A stretch of DNA of 64,000 nt from Dipteronia dyeriana (GCA_032871835.1 CM065303.1:23376001-23440000), one strand, 5' to 3'; shown: positions 12,065 to 26,368, counted from the stretch's first letter. Numbers and translations are program-made. Notes: generated by a model not told the origin, from the sequence alone.

Positions 12065-12561
12065 TACTTTAAAAAGAAAAGTAATTACATATTTTTACCA
12101 AAAAAAAAAAGTCGGATCCTATGTCTGATTTTTTATTTATTTAAAAAAGTATGAAATATTACAATGTCCCATGACGAGATAAATGCGTACGGTGGGATTT
12201 AACTATAAGTCTGTCAAGAGGTGACGTGATTTAACTCTTTCATTTATTGTACAACTAAAATGCTTGACTTCGTAGTTCGAACAAACCAGTAGGCAACAAT
12301 AACTTACAAAGTCATATTTTGATAAACAAAACAAACCAAAATCTTTTGATTCGATACAAATACGAAGAATTCTTCAACCTTCACTCTCTTCAAAAGTCGC
12401 TAATCGATCTCTTCCAGCTCTGCACACACTCGATACTGTGATAACCGTCTGTTTCTATTTATAGTAACTCTCCGCTTCTCTTCTTCGATATTCGATTTCA
12501 CTTGTATTATTGTTATTCGCTAAACTTGAATTTCGATTCGAATTGCTTTGAACAGGCAACA
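11362..12561. other. Intergenic region upstream of the peptidase gene
   Basis: AT-rich DNA with a long AT microsatellite at 12,006-12,057. The last 200 bp before the ATG at 12,562 are richer in CTCT and TTCG words and are probably promoter and 5' UTR. A TATTTATAG word at about 12,457-12,465 could be a TATA box, but this is weak. No other gene is visible. Confidence 0.5.
12006..12057. repeat. (AT)n microsatellite
   Basis: An uninterrupted alternating AT run of about 26 units. It is a likely length-polymorphic marker. Confidence 0.98.
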
Positions 12562-13207
12562 ATGCGAAAGCGGCCGCAAGTAGCTTCAGCGTCGTCGTCG
12601 AGCAGCGAAGCAAAAACGAAAGCAGCAGACGAAGAGATTGAAACGACGACCGCGAGTGATAATGCGTACGTGAGAAGTGCGAAGAGGTCAGGGTTTGTTT
12701 GGATGATTGCGTTTTTGGCGGCGATGTACTCCGCTTGGGGCGTCTACTATTACCAGTACCAGAATCTACCTCCGCCACTTACAGCTGAACAGGCCGGCAA
12801 GAGAGGATTTTCTGAGATTGAGGCCATGAAGCACGTTAAGGCATTGACTGATTTGGGACCGCATCCTGTTGGTTCTGATGTGCTTGATCAGGCAGTGCAG
12901 GTTCGATTCTTATAATCAATGTTTGTTTTTTTCGATGAATGGTTCAAATTATGTTGTATTGGATATGTTGATTGCTCAGTAGTAATAATTTAATGATATG
13001 GTGAGATTGCATCTAGAGTGAAATTGAGAGTAGTTGTTTGTGTCTGTTATGTATGATCAAATTGCAGAGTATTTGACTATTTTCTATGGTTAGTATTTAA
13101 ATCTGTAGAGGCTATTTGTTATTATTGGTGAGTATGTTGACTAGTCCCATTTCGCTGACCTACAATAGAGTTATAGAAAAATTAGATTTAGATAGAACCA
13201 TAGTGGG

Positions 13208-13238
<31 letters not shown>

Positions 13239-16200
13239 TTTGCTAGTGCTTTATTAGAACTGCTTAACACAACTGAAGACATTTTATCTTTTCTTTTGGC
13301 AAATGGCAACTAACCAACAACACTGTATATTTGTATTACTAATGTTATTGCTCTCAAGTACTAGGCGTCAAAGGCAATGTCCAGCATTTATTTGGTCACC
13401 TTAAACCTTCCAGGCTCATTAGTGGCCTAATAGTGAGGTTTATTGCAGAGCTCAAACTGGTAAAAAATTTCTTTAGGAATTTGCACAGACCAGGCCTTTC
13501 TTGGGGAGACCATGTATGTATCTATCACCTAGATGCCTTGAGGTCGTATCTTCAAATATCGTATTAACTTAGATGTAGAGTGTAGTGAGTTATATTGCTT
13601 GATGATACTTAGTCTGTTGTTCTTTCTGAGCGATAGACTCTCATGGAAATTATACTGATTCTTAGTAAAATTCAAAATTTTGAATTATATCCTTTAACTA
13701 GCTTATTTTTCTCAGGAACCAATTGCAATTGTATTAATGTTATAATTTCGGTTGAACAAATACATTATATTGTAGTACTTCAATTTGATAGTTTGGGAAA
13801 TGGTGTGAGAATTAGATTATGGTTTTCATACACTTTGATATAGTTGATGTGTACTTGTTTCCGGCTTGATCATGCATCCTTCACGATTTCATTCCTAGAA
13901 TGGATTTTATATCGAGTTGATATGGTTGATCGCTTTGTTATGCAATCATCTTGTAGCTGCCATTTTTTAACAATGCTTTTCACCTCAGTATGTTTTGACA
14001 GCTTCAGAAGAAATTAAGAAAACAAGTCATTGGGAGGTTGATGTTGAAGTAGACTTCTTCCATTCAAAATCCGGTGCTAATCGTCTCGTCAGTGGCGTGT
14101 TCAAGGGGAGAACGCTAGTTTATTCAGATCTGAGTCACGTTGTAGTTAGAATTCTGCCAAAATACGTATCTGAAGCAGGAGAAAATGCTATTCTGGTCTC
14201 GTCTCACATTGACACTGTTTTTTCAGCGTATGATTTCATCATCTTTGCAATTTCAAGTTTTATTTTGGATCAAATTACTTTTCAAATCTCATAATTTGTA
14301 TGGTTCTTTGCTTGTTTTTATTTATTCTAGTGTGTTTTGGTCCTCATTTCTAAGATTGATCCTTTATTGTGTGTTTTTTGTGGTCAATCACATATGCAGT
14401 TAATTGACCTCTGCAGGTCATATCATTAAAAGCTGAGAACTAAGACTCTTGGGTTTAAACGTATAATAATATTCTATGAATTTATCCTTATACATTAAGG
14501 ATAAGGAGAGATTTAATATAAAGCATTGTTTGGAGGTTTCAATTTAAACAAGTAATACAGTGTATTCTATCGACAGAAACATGATAATGTAATCTATTGT
14601 AGATACTAATCCGCATCAGAAAAAAAGAAGAAGATATAAGTACCTAGAACTCATTTCAGGAGGCAGCCTTTGATATTTCAAGCCCCTTTTGCATTGTAGA
14701 GATTTTATGACTAATTCCTCTCATTTTATCCTCACATAATAGCATGAGATGGACACCATAAAGACTTGTAGGAATAGCTGGATCACAATAAGGTGTATTA
14801 AGGGTTGAGGACCTTGCTTTGCTTAGCCAATGGAATCTTTGGAACGGGCAATTGGTATCTTTATTAGGTTGCCTAAAATTTTCTCGGTCTCCAGAATCAT
14901 CTACCCCTTCCCAATGCCTTGGGTCAATGAAATTTCTGAACTACCATCCCTTTTTGAAACAAACACCTGTCTTATCCTGACTTGACCTGCTAATTTTGAT
15001 CAAAGCAGATCAGGTGAGAGTTTTCTCTGTTTTGCAACCCATTCTTCTTTCAAACCTTGAAATATCATCTAGATGGATCACAGAAATAACAATTTATTTA
15101 TTTTTGTTGCAATTTTCATTCATTCCTCTGTTTTTCAGAACAACTGAACGATAAACCTACAAATGCAACTTAATATAGTAATAACAAATCTGTAACATAC
15201 AACAGAGAAAAATGAACTTTGGGGAGATGTAGAACATCAGATGTAATGATAGAGGTGTCTTAGTTGATAAGGGTAGTGAGATGGTCTGACGATAAATAAT
15301 TAGAAATATGTTATAATATATCTTGATTCACTACTTGAGAGAAGAAGATTGAGTAATTGACATTTGTAAAAGTCTTATGATAAGCTATGGATAAAATTAA
15401 GAGATCTTAAATGAGTGACGAGAGTCATGGAGTTCTTTGATAGGACATGCAGGTAGGAAATACGCTAGAGAAATACCTAATTTGATATAAATACAGGAGG
15501 CAATTTAGTAAACGTATAGCAATCTGGCAAGCTAAATCCACCCCTGCTCCATTCCCTGGTCAAAGGCATCATTGTTTCTGTAAATTTCTGTCCGTCATTT
15601 GTTTTATACAGAAAGCCTCTGCCTTTATCTTGGTTGAGCCCAAAGTATCAATTGGGTGGCCTGAAATTGCCACTACTATATCTCAGTATGTGCTTTTCTT
15701 TATTATCCTTGTGGCACTTTTAGTTTTATCTGAAAATATTCTTCATGAACTTTTCTTGATGGTAACAAAGTTCTTGGCTTGGTTTAGGGAAGGGGCTGGT
15801 GACTGTAGTTCATGTGTTGCTGTTATGTTGGAACTTGCCCGAGGGATTTCTCAGTGGGCCCATGGTTTTAAGAATGCTGTCATATTTTTATTCAATACAG
15901 GGGAGGAGGAGGGTCTAAATGGTGCTCATAGCTTTGTAACTCAGGTTGGTAACATCTTGCACAGAGTGGATTCTTATTTCAAATCTTCTGACCTCTGGAT
16001 ACCATATCGGACAAGGATTGTTTCACCATTTCATAACGATTCATATAATGAGATTTCTGCATGTTTGTATGAGTTGGGGAGTGGAATTCATTTGATTGTA
16101 AAGAATCTGAGCTATTATTGTAAATAAGTATCCCCTTTTCAATTATAAGAAAGAAAGAAAGAAAATGGTAACAGTGTGGCTAAGCATGACATATAGATGA

Positions 16201-19200
16201 AAGAACATTCTAAAGCAATGAATTTATACCTTTTATTTGATTTTTGTTGTAATAAATTGCTTGTAATCTTTCTTGTTCTTTTTTTCACGAGTCTGTTGAA
16301 AGTTTTTTATTGCACATAATTGATGGTCGATTACTCTGCAGCATCACTCTGAAACAGAAATATATGAGTACTAGTTTTTTAGTATCCAAAGCTCATACTT
16401 TTCCAAGAATGCAGAATATTGTACATTTAGAATGATTAAGAATTCATTTTCCTAATGTAGCATCCCTGGAGTTCAACTGTTCGTCTGGCTATTGATTTGG
16501 AGGCTATGGGTATTGGAGGGAAGTCTGGCATTTTCCAGGTGCGGTTTTGTAAATAATGCATAACTATCTGCATATTTCTCTTACCCATTGATTTGAATAC
16601 TGTAATTAATTTGAACTTCTGATTTAATGGCTCCACTTGAATGGTGTTGGATATTGTATTTGATAAGAGAAGTCTCTTAAAAATGACTTAGGTTATTATG
16701 TACCTCTCTGTGTCTAGGTGTTTATGATTATCTGATCTTCAAATTTTCTGACATTATAGAACTCTAAATTACTGAAATATCAAATTATTTTCCTTATATA
16801 TGGTTTGAATTTTATTTTTATTTAACATTATGGTATTGTTTAGTCTATGAGAAGGACAAGTATTTAAAACATACAGTAAAGGAAGTATGTAAGAAACTCT
16901 GACCAACAATTATGGGCTTTTCTATTTGATTTTTTGGGCTAGCATAGAATCTAATAGTTTGCTTATTGGAAACATATAGCACATAACCTTCTTTTTCTCC
17001 GTCTAACTTAGGCATAGCACATTACCTTGTTTTTCTCCGTCTAACTCAGGCACCCCCCACAGTTTAAAGTGCTTATGTATAAAAAATAAAGGGAATTGAT
17101 TAATTGCTAAAATCAAGTTACTGGTACAAATCTAATTTTTGTACATTCTTATTTTGTTTAAGCCATAGTGCTAAGAAGATATTGTTTGTGCATTTTATTA
17201 TATTTCTTTTGGCAGAATCCACCATTTATATTGCAGTCATGAATTAATATAAATGTTATAAGATGCTGATCATAAATTATGTTATGCTTTGATGCGTTGC
17301 CTCTATTTATCGCGGAATAAGGTAGAAGAGCATGCCTTTTTTTTTTTTCTCTTTTTCACATCATCTTGAGCCTTATGTGATGCAAATGACCATTGGTCAA
17401 CTGCATTTTAAGGTGCCCTTGGTTTGCTGGTTGTTTCCATTATTTTGTTAAGCATGTTTTTTTTTTCTTCTTATGTTTTTGTTCTTCATCTTGCAGGCTG
17501 GTCCTGATCCATGGGCTCTTGAGAACTTTGCCTTGGTAGCGAAATATCCTTCTGGCCAAATCACTGCACAGGTTTGTGGTTCCACTTTTGACGTTTACAT
17601 CTTGACACTTCACTTTTCTTTGTTTGTATTTGGTGCTTATATATTAGAAATTTTTCATTCTGAATAACTCTAGTTCTAGTGCTGCAGGATTTATTTTCTA
17701 GTGGAGCCATTACATCTACTACTGATTTCCAAATATACAAAGAGGTTGCTGGTCTTTCAGGTCTTGACTTTGCATATACTGATAATAGTGCAGTATATCA
17801 CACAAAGGTATGTGTTTTATGTCTCTTTCTATTCAAGCCTCTATCTTGAAAAGCTTCATTATGTACGATACTCTGTCAAAGGAACAAGATTCATAGGCAG
17901 AACTGCTCTCTCTATAGACACGAGAAACTGTTTAAGCTGAACTACATAAGGTGGAACACTTTTTGTTGCTAACTTTATTTCATTTGTGAAAGATAGCTTC
18001 ATTGACAAGAAGGTTGGGCCTTTGTTTTACAGTTCAATGAGTAAACTTGACCTCAGACTTCAACTCTGGTCACTATGACCTATGAAGGGTTTAGGTGGTT
18101 TCACATGCCAGATAACAAAATTTCTGGCTGTTGTGGTGGTTGGTATGGTTGTATGCAAGGTGGTAGTACATGGCTTAGTATCCTTTGGTACATCAAAGGG
18201 CGGTACAGTGCATTACATTTAATCAGCATGCCAATATTTATTGGAAAAATATGTTTGTCAATATATTAACTCATGCTTTGCACAAGAGAGGAAAGAAGAG
18301 AAAAAAGGATTTGGAGTGATGTAGCTCATCAATTTCTAAGAAGCAATTTATAAGTTTCTTAATTTGGTAACACACATACTTCTAGTACATGGTTTAGTAT
18401 TCTTTGGTACACCACAGGGTGGTACAGTTCATTACATGAGCTATGGTCAAAGGAGGGATCTTGTTGATGGCATGAAACATTTTAATGAGGGTAATTGTGG
18501 GGGAGCCACTTTGAGGTAGCAGGTGGTTAGTACTAGATTATTACTTGTTCTATGAGCCTGTGACAAACATTGTTTTTACTGATTTCCAGTAATCAGAAGA
18601 CTGTGTTAACAGACGTTACAGACCAACTGCGCATATACTAGGGAGTTCTTTTAATCAGCATGTCAATATTTATTGGAAAAAATAGGTTTGTCAATGTATT
18701 AACTCATGCTTTGTGCAAGAGAGGAAAGAAGAGAAAAAAGGAATTGGAGTGATGTATCTCATCAATTTCTAAGAAGCAATTTATAAGTTTCTTAATTTGG
18801 TAACACACATACTTCTAGGTTTTGGAGCTCAGATTCATTCCATTTACTATCCCTTCTTTTGAAGCTTGCAATCTAATTAATTGTCTGTGAGAGAATTAGT
18901 CTCAAACCGTAGCCATTTTTTTAAAGAATAAAAAATGATGCAACACAGAATGACTTTAATTGTATCTTGACTTTGAATGCTTGAATATTTTCCTTTTGCA
19001 GAATGACAAACTGGACCTAATACAACCAGGATCTCTTCAGCATCTTGGAGAAAATATGCTTGCTTTTCTGCTTCAGATTGGTCCATCCTCTCATCTTCCA
19101 AGAAGCAATGTGTTGGAAGAAGAGGGTAAAACTGACCATGAAGCTGCTATATTCTTTGACGTTTTGGTAATTTGCAACCTTTTTAACTGCTTACAATTTG

Positions 19201-22200
19201 AAGCTGTTTTAATGTTGTGAATATTGTTGGTGGTTGTGGGGCATTTTGTTCCCCTTAAAATTATGTTGTCTTTGTGAATTTCTAACACATTCAATCTCAG
19301 GGAACATATATGATCTTATACCGTCAACGTTTTGCAAATATGCTTCACAATTCAGTGATATTACAATCACTTCTGATATGGACCACATCATTGCTTATGG
19401 GTGGTTATCCAGCTGCAGTTTCATTGGCCTTGTCATGTTTGAGTGCTATCCTGACGTTGGTTTTTTCAGTTACTTTCTCTGCTGCTGTTGCCTTCATTCT
19501 ACCCCTAATTTCTTCATCACCAGTGCCCTATGTGGCAAGTCCTTGGTTGGCAGTTGGTTTGTTTGCTGCACCTGCTCTTGTTGGGGCGTTGACCGGTCAA
19601 CATTTGGGTTATATTGCTCTGAAAAGGTATCTTGCCGATCTATATTCCAAGAGAAAACAATTATCGCCTCTTATTCAAGCTGAGGTTATCAAATTAGAGG
19701 CTGAAAGATGGCTATTTAAAGCTGGTTTTGTTCAGTGGCTCATTCTTCTGCTGTTAGGAAATTATTATAAAATTGGATCTTCCTATATGGCTCTTGTTTG
19801 GCTAGCTTCACCAGCATTTGCGTGTAAGTTTGCTTTTACAGATTTCGTACCGTAGCTACAATAATGTTCAAATAACTTTTGGTACCTGTCAGATACCATG
19901 ATTTCAAAAAAAGAAAAGTTAAATGAGATTATGAGTTATGCACGGTCAATGTCATTGAATATATGGATTTCATTGTTTCAAGTAGTTGCTTTGAAGTTTA
20001 AAGTTTAAACTAAATATTTTATACTGTAATATCCAGATGGCTTGCTAGAAGCAACTTTAACCCCAGTCCGGTTACCAAGGCCGCTAAAACTGGCAACGCT
20101 GCTGATAGGCTTGGCTGTTCCAATTTTAATTTCTGCTGGCAGCTTGATTCGATTGGCTGGCATAATTGTAGCAATTGTGGTCCGATTGGACAGGTAAAAT
20201 TTCATAACATTGTTAACAATTGTTCAAGTTAGAGCCTGCGACTTGAAATTTTTGCTTCCTCTTTTTCTTTTCTTATTAATTATTGAACAAGTTTCTAAAT
20301 AGAACAGAGTTATCAAAGATGCTAGTTCCATGCAGGGGCGCAGCATCGTATATACGGGCTATTGATTCTTGCATGAAATTGCAATGACTTGGAAAATTTC
20401 ACAAAAAATTATTGATTTTAAATAATTTTCTGATTGCTACTGGATGTGCTTTAGTTATCCCACTATTAAAATATTTTGAAAATTTTGCAGAAGAATGTGT
20501 TTTAACCTTCATTATTTAAAACAATCTAAGTTTCAATTTTCCATTGAATGGATGTGGAAAACCATGAGTGGAAGACGCCACTTTGTAAATACAGAATTAA
20601 CACTTGGGTTAAGTAGTGCATAGGAAGTAGGGCGATTTACCCAACTATTCTATATAGTTAAAAAAAAAAGTGTTGATGTAGTTATGTGGTCCAACTGTGA
20701 GGATCTTCATGCACTTCCTGACTTGCAAAGTATACCAATTGCGATCTTTTGTGCATGCTGCAGCACCATGGTGTGGTGCATCTAAGCAAAAATCTTTGTA
20801 GCAATCATTGCCTCTGATTATCTCTCCTTGGATGAGATCCATTACTCAGATGGTGAATGTTCTTTTGTCAATGGTATGCTATTTATAGAATTTCATCTGA
20901 TCTTGCTTTGCATCCATGTGCAGGAATCCGGGCGGTACTCCGGAATGGCTGGGAAGTGTAATACTTGCCGTTTTTATTGCTGTTGTCATATCCCTAACTC
21001 TGGTGTATCTCCTTTCATATGTTCACCTTTCTGGTATTTTTTTTTTCTGAATGCTTTCTTTCTTTACGTACTGCGTTGACATTTTTGTTATTGATAATTG
21101 TTGTTCCCACTTGATGGGGTGTCAATTGGCTAATCTTGAGACAGTTTCAGTATTCTCAAGCTTTAAAGATAAGGAAAAAGAGAAGCCATTTTTATAGGAT
21201 AGTCATTCTTGGTCATCCCTTTGGGCTTCCACTTTAGAAATATTTAGGGGAAATTCCTTTCTTCTTCGTGATCAGATTGGAATATTCTGGCATCTGATTG
21301 AAATATTAATTGTTTATTGCTCTTTTATCGTTGATTTATTTATCACAAGCTTGTGGTGGGCTGTTTGATTGCATTGCTTTGTGTCTCCCTCTTTTTCTGT
21401 ATTGCAAATAATTCGTCTTTCTTATCTGGTAGAAAAGTTAACTTTATTCTCATCCATGTTTACATCAACATTTAGGTTCATCTTAGGCATATGAAAATAC
21501 TATTAAGGTCCTTTATACTTGAAATTATTATAACACCATCTATGTGTAAAATTGTTGTCTAGGTGCAAAAAGACCAATTGTTCTTGCAACTTGTGTTTTG
21601 TTCGGCTTGTCTATTGTATTGGTGTTATCTGGTACTGTCCCACCCTTCTCCGAAGACACCGCCAGAGCTGTTAATGTAAGTTTCACGAGGACTTGGGTAA
21701 CAATTTTTTACCACTTTATTTTGTATTCCATAGTTCATGTTTATCATATTTGATGTTTTCGGCTTCTTACTCCTGAAATAATCTTGATTCTACTTAAGTC
21801 GGTACAAGTAATTTACTACCTAAGATTGGTAGAATTGTCCCATCTTTAGAATTTTATTTTATTTCTTAACTGTGAATCCAAGAGATTTTATCAAGTGAAC
21901 AATGAAACGACGGAATTTAATTTCTCTGTTGAATAGCGATTCTATTGCAGGGATCACAAATTACAGACTATCGTTCAAAATACTCAGACCTTGTCCTATC
22001 AATTCCCAGCATAGATTACCCATCTTCCTAGGACAAAAAGACAGTAACATTGGAATCAAACTAGAATCAATTTTCTGAAGAATGGTTTCCCCTACCTGTT
22101 GACAATTTGTGAACATTATTGTTATTATTAGCATTTTAATAGGAATTAAACTTAAGATACATTTTTATGGCAAAGTTATAAAAAGATTAACTGATATGGT

Positions 22201-24203
22201 TGAAAAATTTATGATTTCCCCTTTATCGTGAAAATCTTTCAACTAGTTCAGCTGATGTTTCTGAGCCACAGGCCATGCATAAGAAACCTTTTGAGCAACT
22301 GAGTAGTCTACTTGTTTAACTTAAAGATCGTTTACACTGTACAATATGATAAACAAAGAAAGAAACCAAGAAATAGAGAAAATCTAACAATTATGTTGTG
22401 ACAAAATAGGTTCTGATTATTTACTTACTGAGAAAATATACAATACTTATAGGGTACAAACTAACATGAAATAGGTAATTAAAGCTATTATGTTCAAGGA
22501 AACTTAATTTCCTAATTTTGTCAACCAAACTTTTAAGGAATCTATCAACATATGTAAGATTGTAGAGTAGAGAATCCAATTCTTGTTCTAGTTCTATTGG
22601 TTTGGGTTATATATATATATTGAAACAGGTTTGGATTATATCTACATTTAAAATTTTGGGTGTTTTTGAAGATTTAGGAAAAAAAGGTAAATTATATTGA
22701 ATAAATCTGAATGATTACGGTCTAGGAATATATACACTCTAGGTAGCTAAATTATAGAGCTAATTGATAGCTAATCCCTAACTTACTGCTGATTATATCT
22801 AAATTACAGTTAATTACATACGGAAAGTATTTATAGAAAGTTACTGATATTTCTCTCCTGAAATCCTCATGACTGAATCTGTCAGGATGTGGTCATCTCT
22901 TCCTGATATCTCTCCCAGAAATCCTCATGACTGAATCTGTCATGATTCGGTCAACTCTTCCAACAGTTTTTCATTCCAGGCATTGTGGAATTCCATATGC
23001 GAAAGTTTCATGAATCCTGTCATTGTGTCCGCAAGAAGAAAATAATAATAATAAAAAATTACGCTAAGACTGAGGGCATATGTTCAATGTTAAGTTTGAG
23101 TACTAGCAGTTGATTGAGCCAAAATTAGTCATCCTTTTGGCATGTCTATCAAACAACTACAAAAGTTTTCTTCAACCGAAGAATCGGTCATATTGCCGGC
23201 TTTGACACTATGTTTGCTACATATTCTTTCTGGTGCTGTTTATTTTATTTTTATTTTTAATTCCAATATATCATCAAATAGGATGATTTGTATGTTAACT
23301 ACCAGTCATTACTTCACAGTGCGAGATTCCATCAGTGAATCAAAGCAGTAAACTTGGTCATTTTATTTATATGACCGAGATAACAAATATTTTATGATCC
23401 TTAGGTTGTGCATATTGTGGATGCAACCGGAAGATTTGGTGGAAAGTCAGAACCTAGCTCATATGTAGCTTTATTTTCTACCACTCCTGGAAAGTTGACG
23501 AAGGAAGTTGAACGGATTAAAGAAGGCTTTGAATGCAGTAGAAAAAATGTTATTGATTTTGTTACGTTCTCCATGGAATATGGTTGTTTGACCTACGATG
23601 ACACGGATATTGGGTGGAGCCAGTCGGATATTCCCACAATTCATGTTCATAGTGATGCCAAGGTGGATGAAGGAATCACACAAGTGTCAATCGATTTAAA
23701 GGGTTCCATTCGCTGGGTTCTTGCGATCAATGCTGAGGAAATAGAAGATTTCACATTCAAAGGTATTATAATGAACTTTATGTTAATGTATCCTTCTCCT
23801 TCCGCTTTAATTGAATACTAGTTCGATAGGCATCTTGTCCTACTTACTATACCTCTCTTTGACCTGGAATGCAGAGGCAGAGGAATTGGAGGAGTTAGTT
23901 CCAGTGGGAGACAAGACCAGTCTAGATGGGTGGCGTATAATTCAGTATTCAGGAGGAAAGAACGCGCCCACGAAGTTTGATATGGCTCTTATCTGGACGA
24001 AAAATTCTACACGGTCAACTTGCAATGTGGATGAACAGAAAGATGAACAACATCTCCTTCTAAAGCTAAGAACTGATTTCAACAGATTAACACCAAAAGC
24101 GGAAAAAATTCTGTCAAAGCTTCCTTCATGGTGTGCCGTGTTTGGGAAGTCCACATCTCCTCAAACTTTGTCTTTCTTAAATAGTCTGCCTGTGAATTTC
24201 TAG
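12562..24203 (+). CDS. ERMP1: Endoplasmic reticulum metallopeptidase 1-like (M28 family), 13 exons
   Basis: Zinc exopeptidase anchored in the endoplasmic reticulum membrane. Exons: 12562-12900, 13989-14227, 15788-15944, 16461-16538, 17497-17571, 17688-17807, 19002-19166, 19301-19823, 20037-20193, 20924-21033, 21563-21675, 23405-23762, 23875-24203. All introns are GT-AG and the sum is 2,763 nt, giving 920 residues with no internal stop. A membrane segment lies at about residues 44-64. The M28 domain has H186 and D188 (HIDTVF), D198 (EGAGD), E233/E234 (NTGEEEG), E259 (DLEAMG, where many M28 enzymes have Asp) and H334 (VYHTK). Several membrane segments follow from about 405 to 685, then a lumenal C-terminal part. 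Length and order fit plant ERMP1-like proteins. The animal enzyme acts in protein processing in the ER; the plant substrate is not known to me. The start is the first ATG in frame. Exon borders are inferred from splice sites and frame. Confidence 0.93.
13208..13235. repeat. (GA)n microsatellite in intron 1
   Basis: About 14 GA units in the first intron of the peptidase gene. Confidence 0.95.
18221..18818 (+). repeat. Duplicated intronic segment in peptidase intron 6
   Basis: Bases 18,221-18,384 recur at 18,653-18,818 with only a few differences (shared start AATCAGCATG, shared end ACACATACTTCTAG). The sequence just before copy 1 (CTTAGTATCCTTTGGTACATC at 18,171) also recurs in related form near 18,403. 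The high identity points to a recent local duplication. No coding effect is expected because all of it is intronic. Confidence 0.9.
22844..22960 (+). repeat. 59-bp tandem duplication in peptidase intron 11
   Basis: Two adjacent copies start CTGATATTTCTCTCC (22,844) and CTGATATCTCTCCCA (22,903), and each contains CCTCATGACTGAATCTGTCA. They lie within the longest late intron, which also has AT-rich sequence of repeat character. Confidence 0.85.
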
Positions 24204-24575
24204 ATAAATTAAAATATCATGCAGAAAAAATATATATATAAAAAAGATTTAGGGAACAATGGAACGTTGATTTATCATAGGACTGTTATAGTGAAACATT
24301 TAATTTATGGTAAAATAGTTAGGTTGTGTTCTGTTTTCCGTATCATGTATAAGGAGATATAATAAGATTATATATCAGTTTGAAAGTAGTGCAAATGTTT
24401 GGTTTTTTACTTATTGGAATAAAAAAAGGTATAATTTTGAATCATTTTGGTTTAGCTAGCAATATATTATCTTTGTCAATGATTATGAGAAATAAAATAA
24501 TTGCCAATGTCTTATTTATTTTCGTTTAAGTTTTTACTTGACTGATTTATTGGTTTATTCACATACTCTTAGCAT

Positions 24576-25020
24576 ATGTTTGGTATAAATGTTAAAAGAT
24601 ATGGTGAAAGTGTTGAGCATGCCTTGTTTTGGTGCAAAGAGGCTAGTCAAGTCTGGAGCGAAACTGTGCTTGGAGAGATGATAGATTCGTTAGACTTGTT
24701 GAGTGAATTAGAGGGAACTCAGCATGCTGTGTCTTGGGATCTAAACCTTGGCAAGGGTCCTTTAGTGCTGAAGTTGGAGAATTTATTGCCCTTAGAGAAG
24801 ATGCTGTCAATGTTGCTTCCGGTGTCAATTCGGCTGTGACCGTTACGAGGGATTTTAGCTTCTTAGTTCATGATATTAAGGCTCTCCTTGAAGAGATAGG
24901 TGTCATGCTGTTTCTAGTAAGGGGAATAGTTTGGGCTCACGATCTCGTCTCTTTGGCCTTTTCTTCCAAGTAGGAGCATATCTTGGCTTAATGATGGCCA
25001 TAGCTGCATGAATTTGTCTT
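24576..25020 (+). pseudogene. LINE tail fragment (zinc-finger and RNase H remnants)
   Basis: Two short frames match the C-terminal part of plant LINE polyproteins. One has ESVEHALFWC and ASQVWSET (the zf-RVT region). The other, in a different frame, has GEFIALREDAVNVA and VHDIKALLEEIG (the RNase H region). They are out of frame with each other, interrupted by stops, and lack the reverse transcriptase part. An A-run follows at 25,026-25,032. This is a dead 5'-truncated insert about 370 bp beyond the peptidase stop codon and is not part of that gene. Confidence 0.7.
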
Positions 25021-26138
25021 GTTTCAAAAAAATCATTTGAGTTTTTGAAGAAAAGTAATATGCTATTTCATGAAAATTCTATTACGAGGACATACACAAT
25101 TGATATTTATGTTAAGCTTGGCGAAGGACATGTACAGGCATTTCTCCAACCGCTTGCCATTTTCCAACATTCAAACATAGTCTTTACTTTACCAACGACG
25201 ATTAAAAATTTAAGTAAACTGGCAACAAAAAATAAATTATCTGTATGTCTTACTAATTGAGAGAAAATCTCAAGTGCATCAGGTACATATGTTTAGCGGT
25301 GCATCTAGTTTTTAAAAATTTACCATATAATTTATCTATAGTTTTTTTTTTTTTAGTTAAATAAGAGGAATAAGGTTCAAATTTAAACCTTCTCAAAATA
25401 TCATCACCAATATATATAGTTTAAATAAATGAGTTGTTTAATTCAATCTTATAGGTCAACCTCACATGATACATCTATATAATGACAAGTCAATTTTGGG
25501 TTTATCCAACAGTTTGTCGACATTCATAACTTTTCTATAAAATTATATATATTCCTGTCTCATTTAAGTTTGATTATGATATTTATATTGCTTTGACTAA
25601 GTGTACTGGGTGCAGATTACTCAATCCATTAATAACACGACTTTATCCTTTTAAGAAGAGAAATTTCCGTTTATTTTTTCGTGTGAAATCATTTATGAAA
25701 TACCATCATTTTTGGGAGAGTCAATTCCGTAAGTAAGATAAAATGTTTTAACATTTGGAGTTTTTGTTTTTGCTTTTGTTTTAATATTACACTATTACGT
25801 TTGGAGGTTCAAATCTTCCATACATGTTAAAAAAATATAATTCCCCATATCAGAAGTAGATCCATTCTTGTTCTTTGGTCTTGAGTTTTGCTATGAGTTT
25901 TAGGCAAGCTGGGTTGAATTTTAACGATACAAACCATGTAATTATTTAGTAATGTTATTTATCTCAATTTAGGGGTTGTTTGTTCAAACATTGTGTCTAA
26001 ATGATGTAGCAATATTCTAATTCATTCATTTAAATCATATAAATCTAATATAATTTAAATGAATGGATTATAATGTTGTCACATCATTTGGACACCAGAT
26101 TTTGGACATCAAATTTAAACAAAGCAGTGAAACTATTA
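25021..26138. other. AT-rich intergenic DNA
   Basis: No credible coding sequence, RNA gene or clear element ends were seen. A small repeat of the AACAATGAATTAGA type near 26,000-26,060 is also found in related form near 28,590-28,660, just outside the Mutator-like element on the other side. Confidence 0.5.
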
Positions 26139-26368
26139 TTATAATTAAGGGTGTTATCAATTTAGTCCCTAAGTATTGGTAAAAGCCCAAATTTGTAAGC
26201 GTGTTTGTTTTTTTAAGACCCTTGGTCCCTCACTTTTCAAAAATACATCAACTAGATCCCTCTGTTAGTTGACCGTTAGTCCAATTTAACAATTCCAAGT
26301 GGTATTTTGGTCTTTAAACTATAAAATGGAAAACAATTGCCACGTGTCATAAAATTAATTTTTTAATG

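Noticed and set aside
12502..12561. Extension of the peptidase frame upstream of the ATG
   Set aside because: It begins at a TTG and not an ATG, and the stretch reads like 5' UTR. The ATG at 12,562 opens a protein of normal length.
12455..12778. Minus-strand open frame across exon 1 of the peptidase gene
   Set aside because: It is the antisense shadow of a Ser-rich coding exon and 5' UTR. It has no recognisable domain and the plus-strand gene is well supported.
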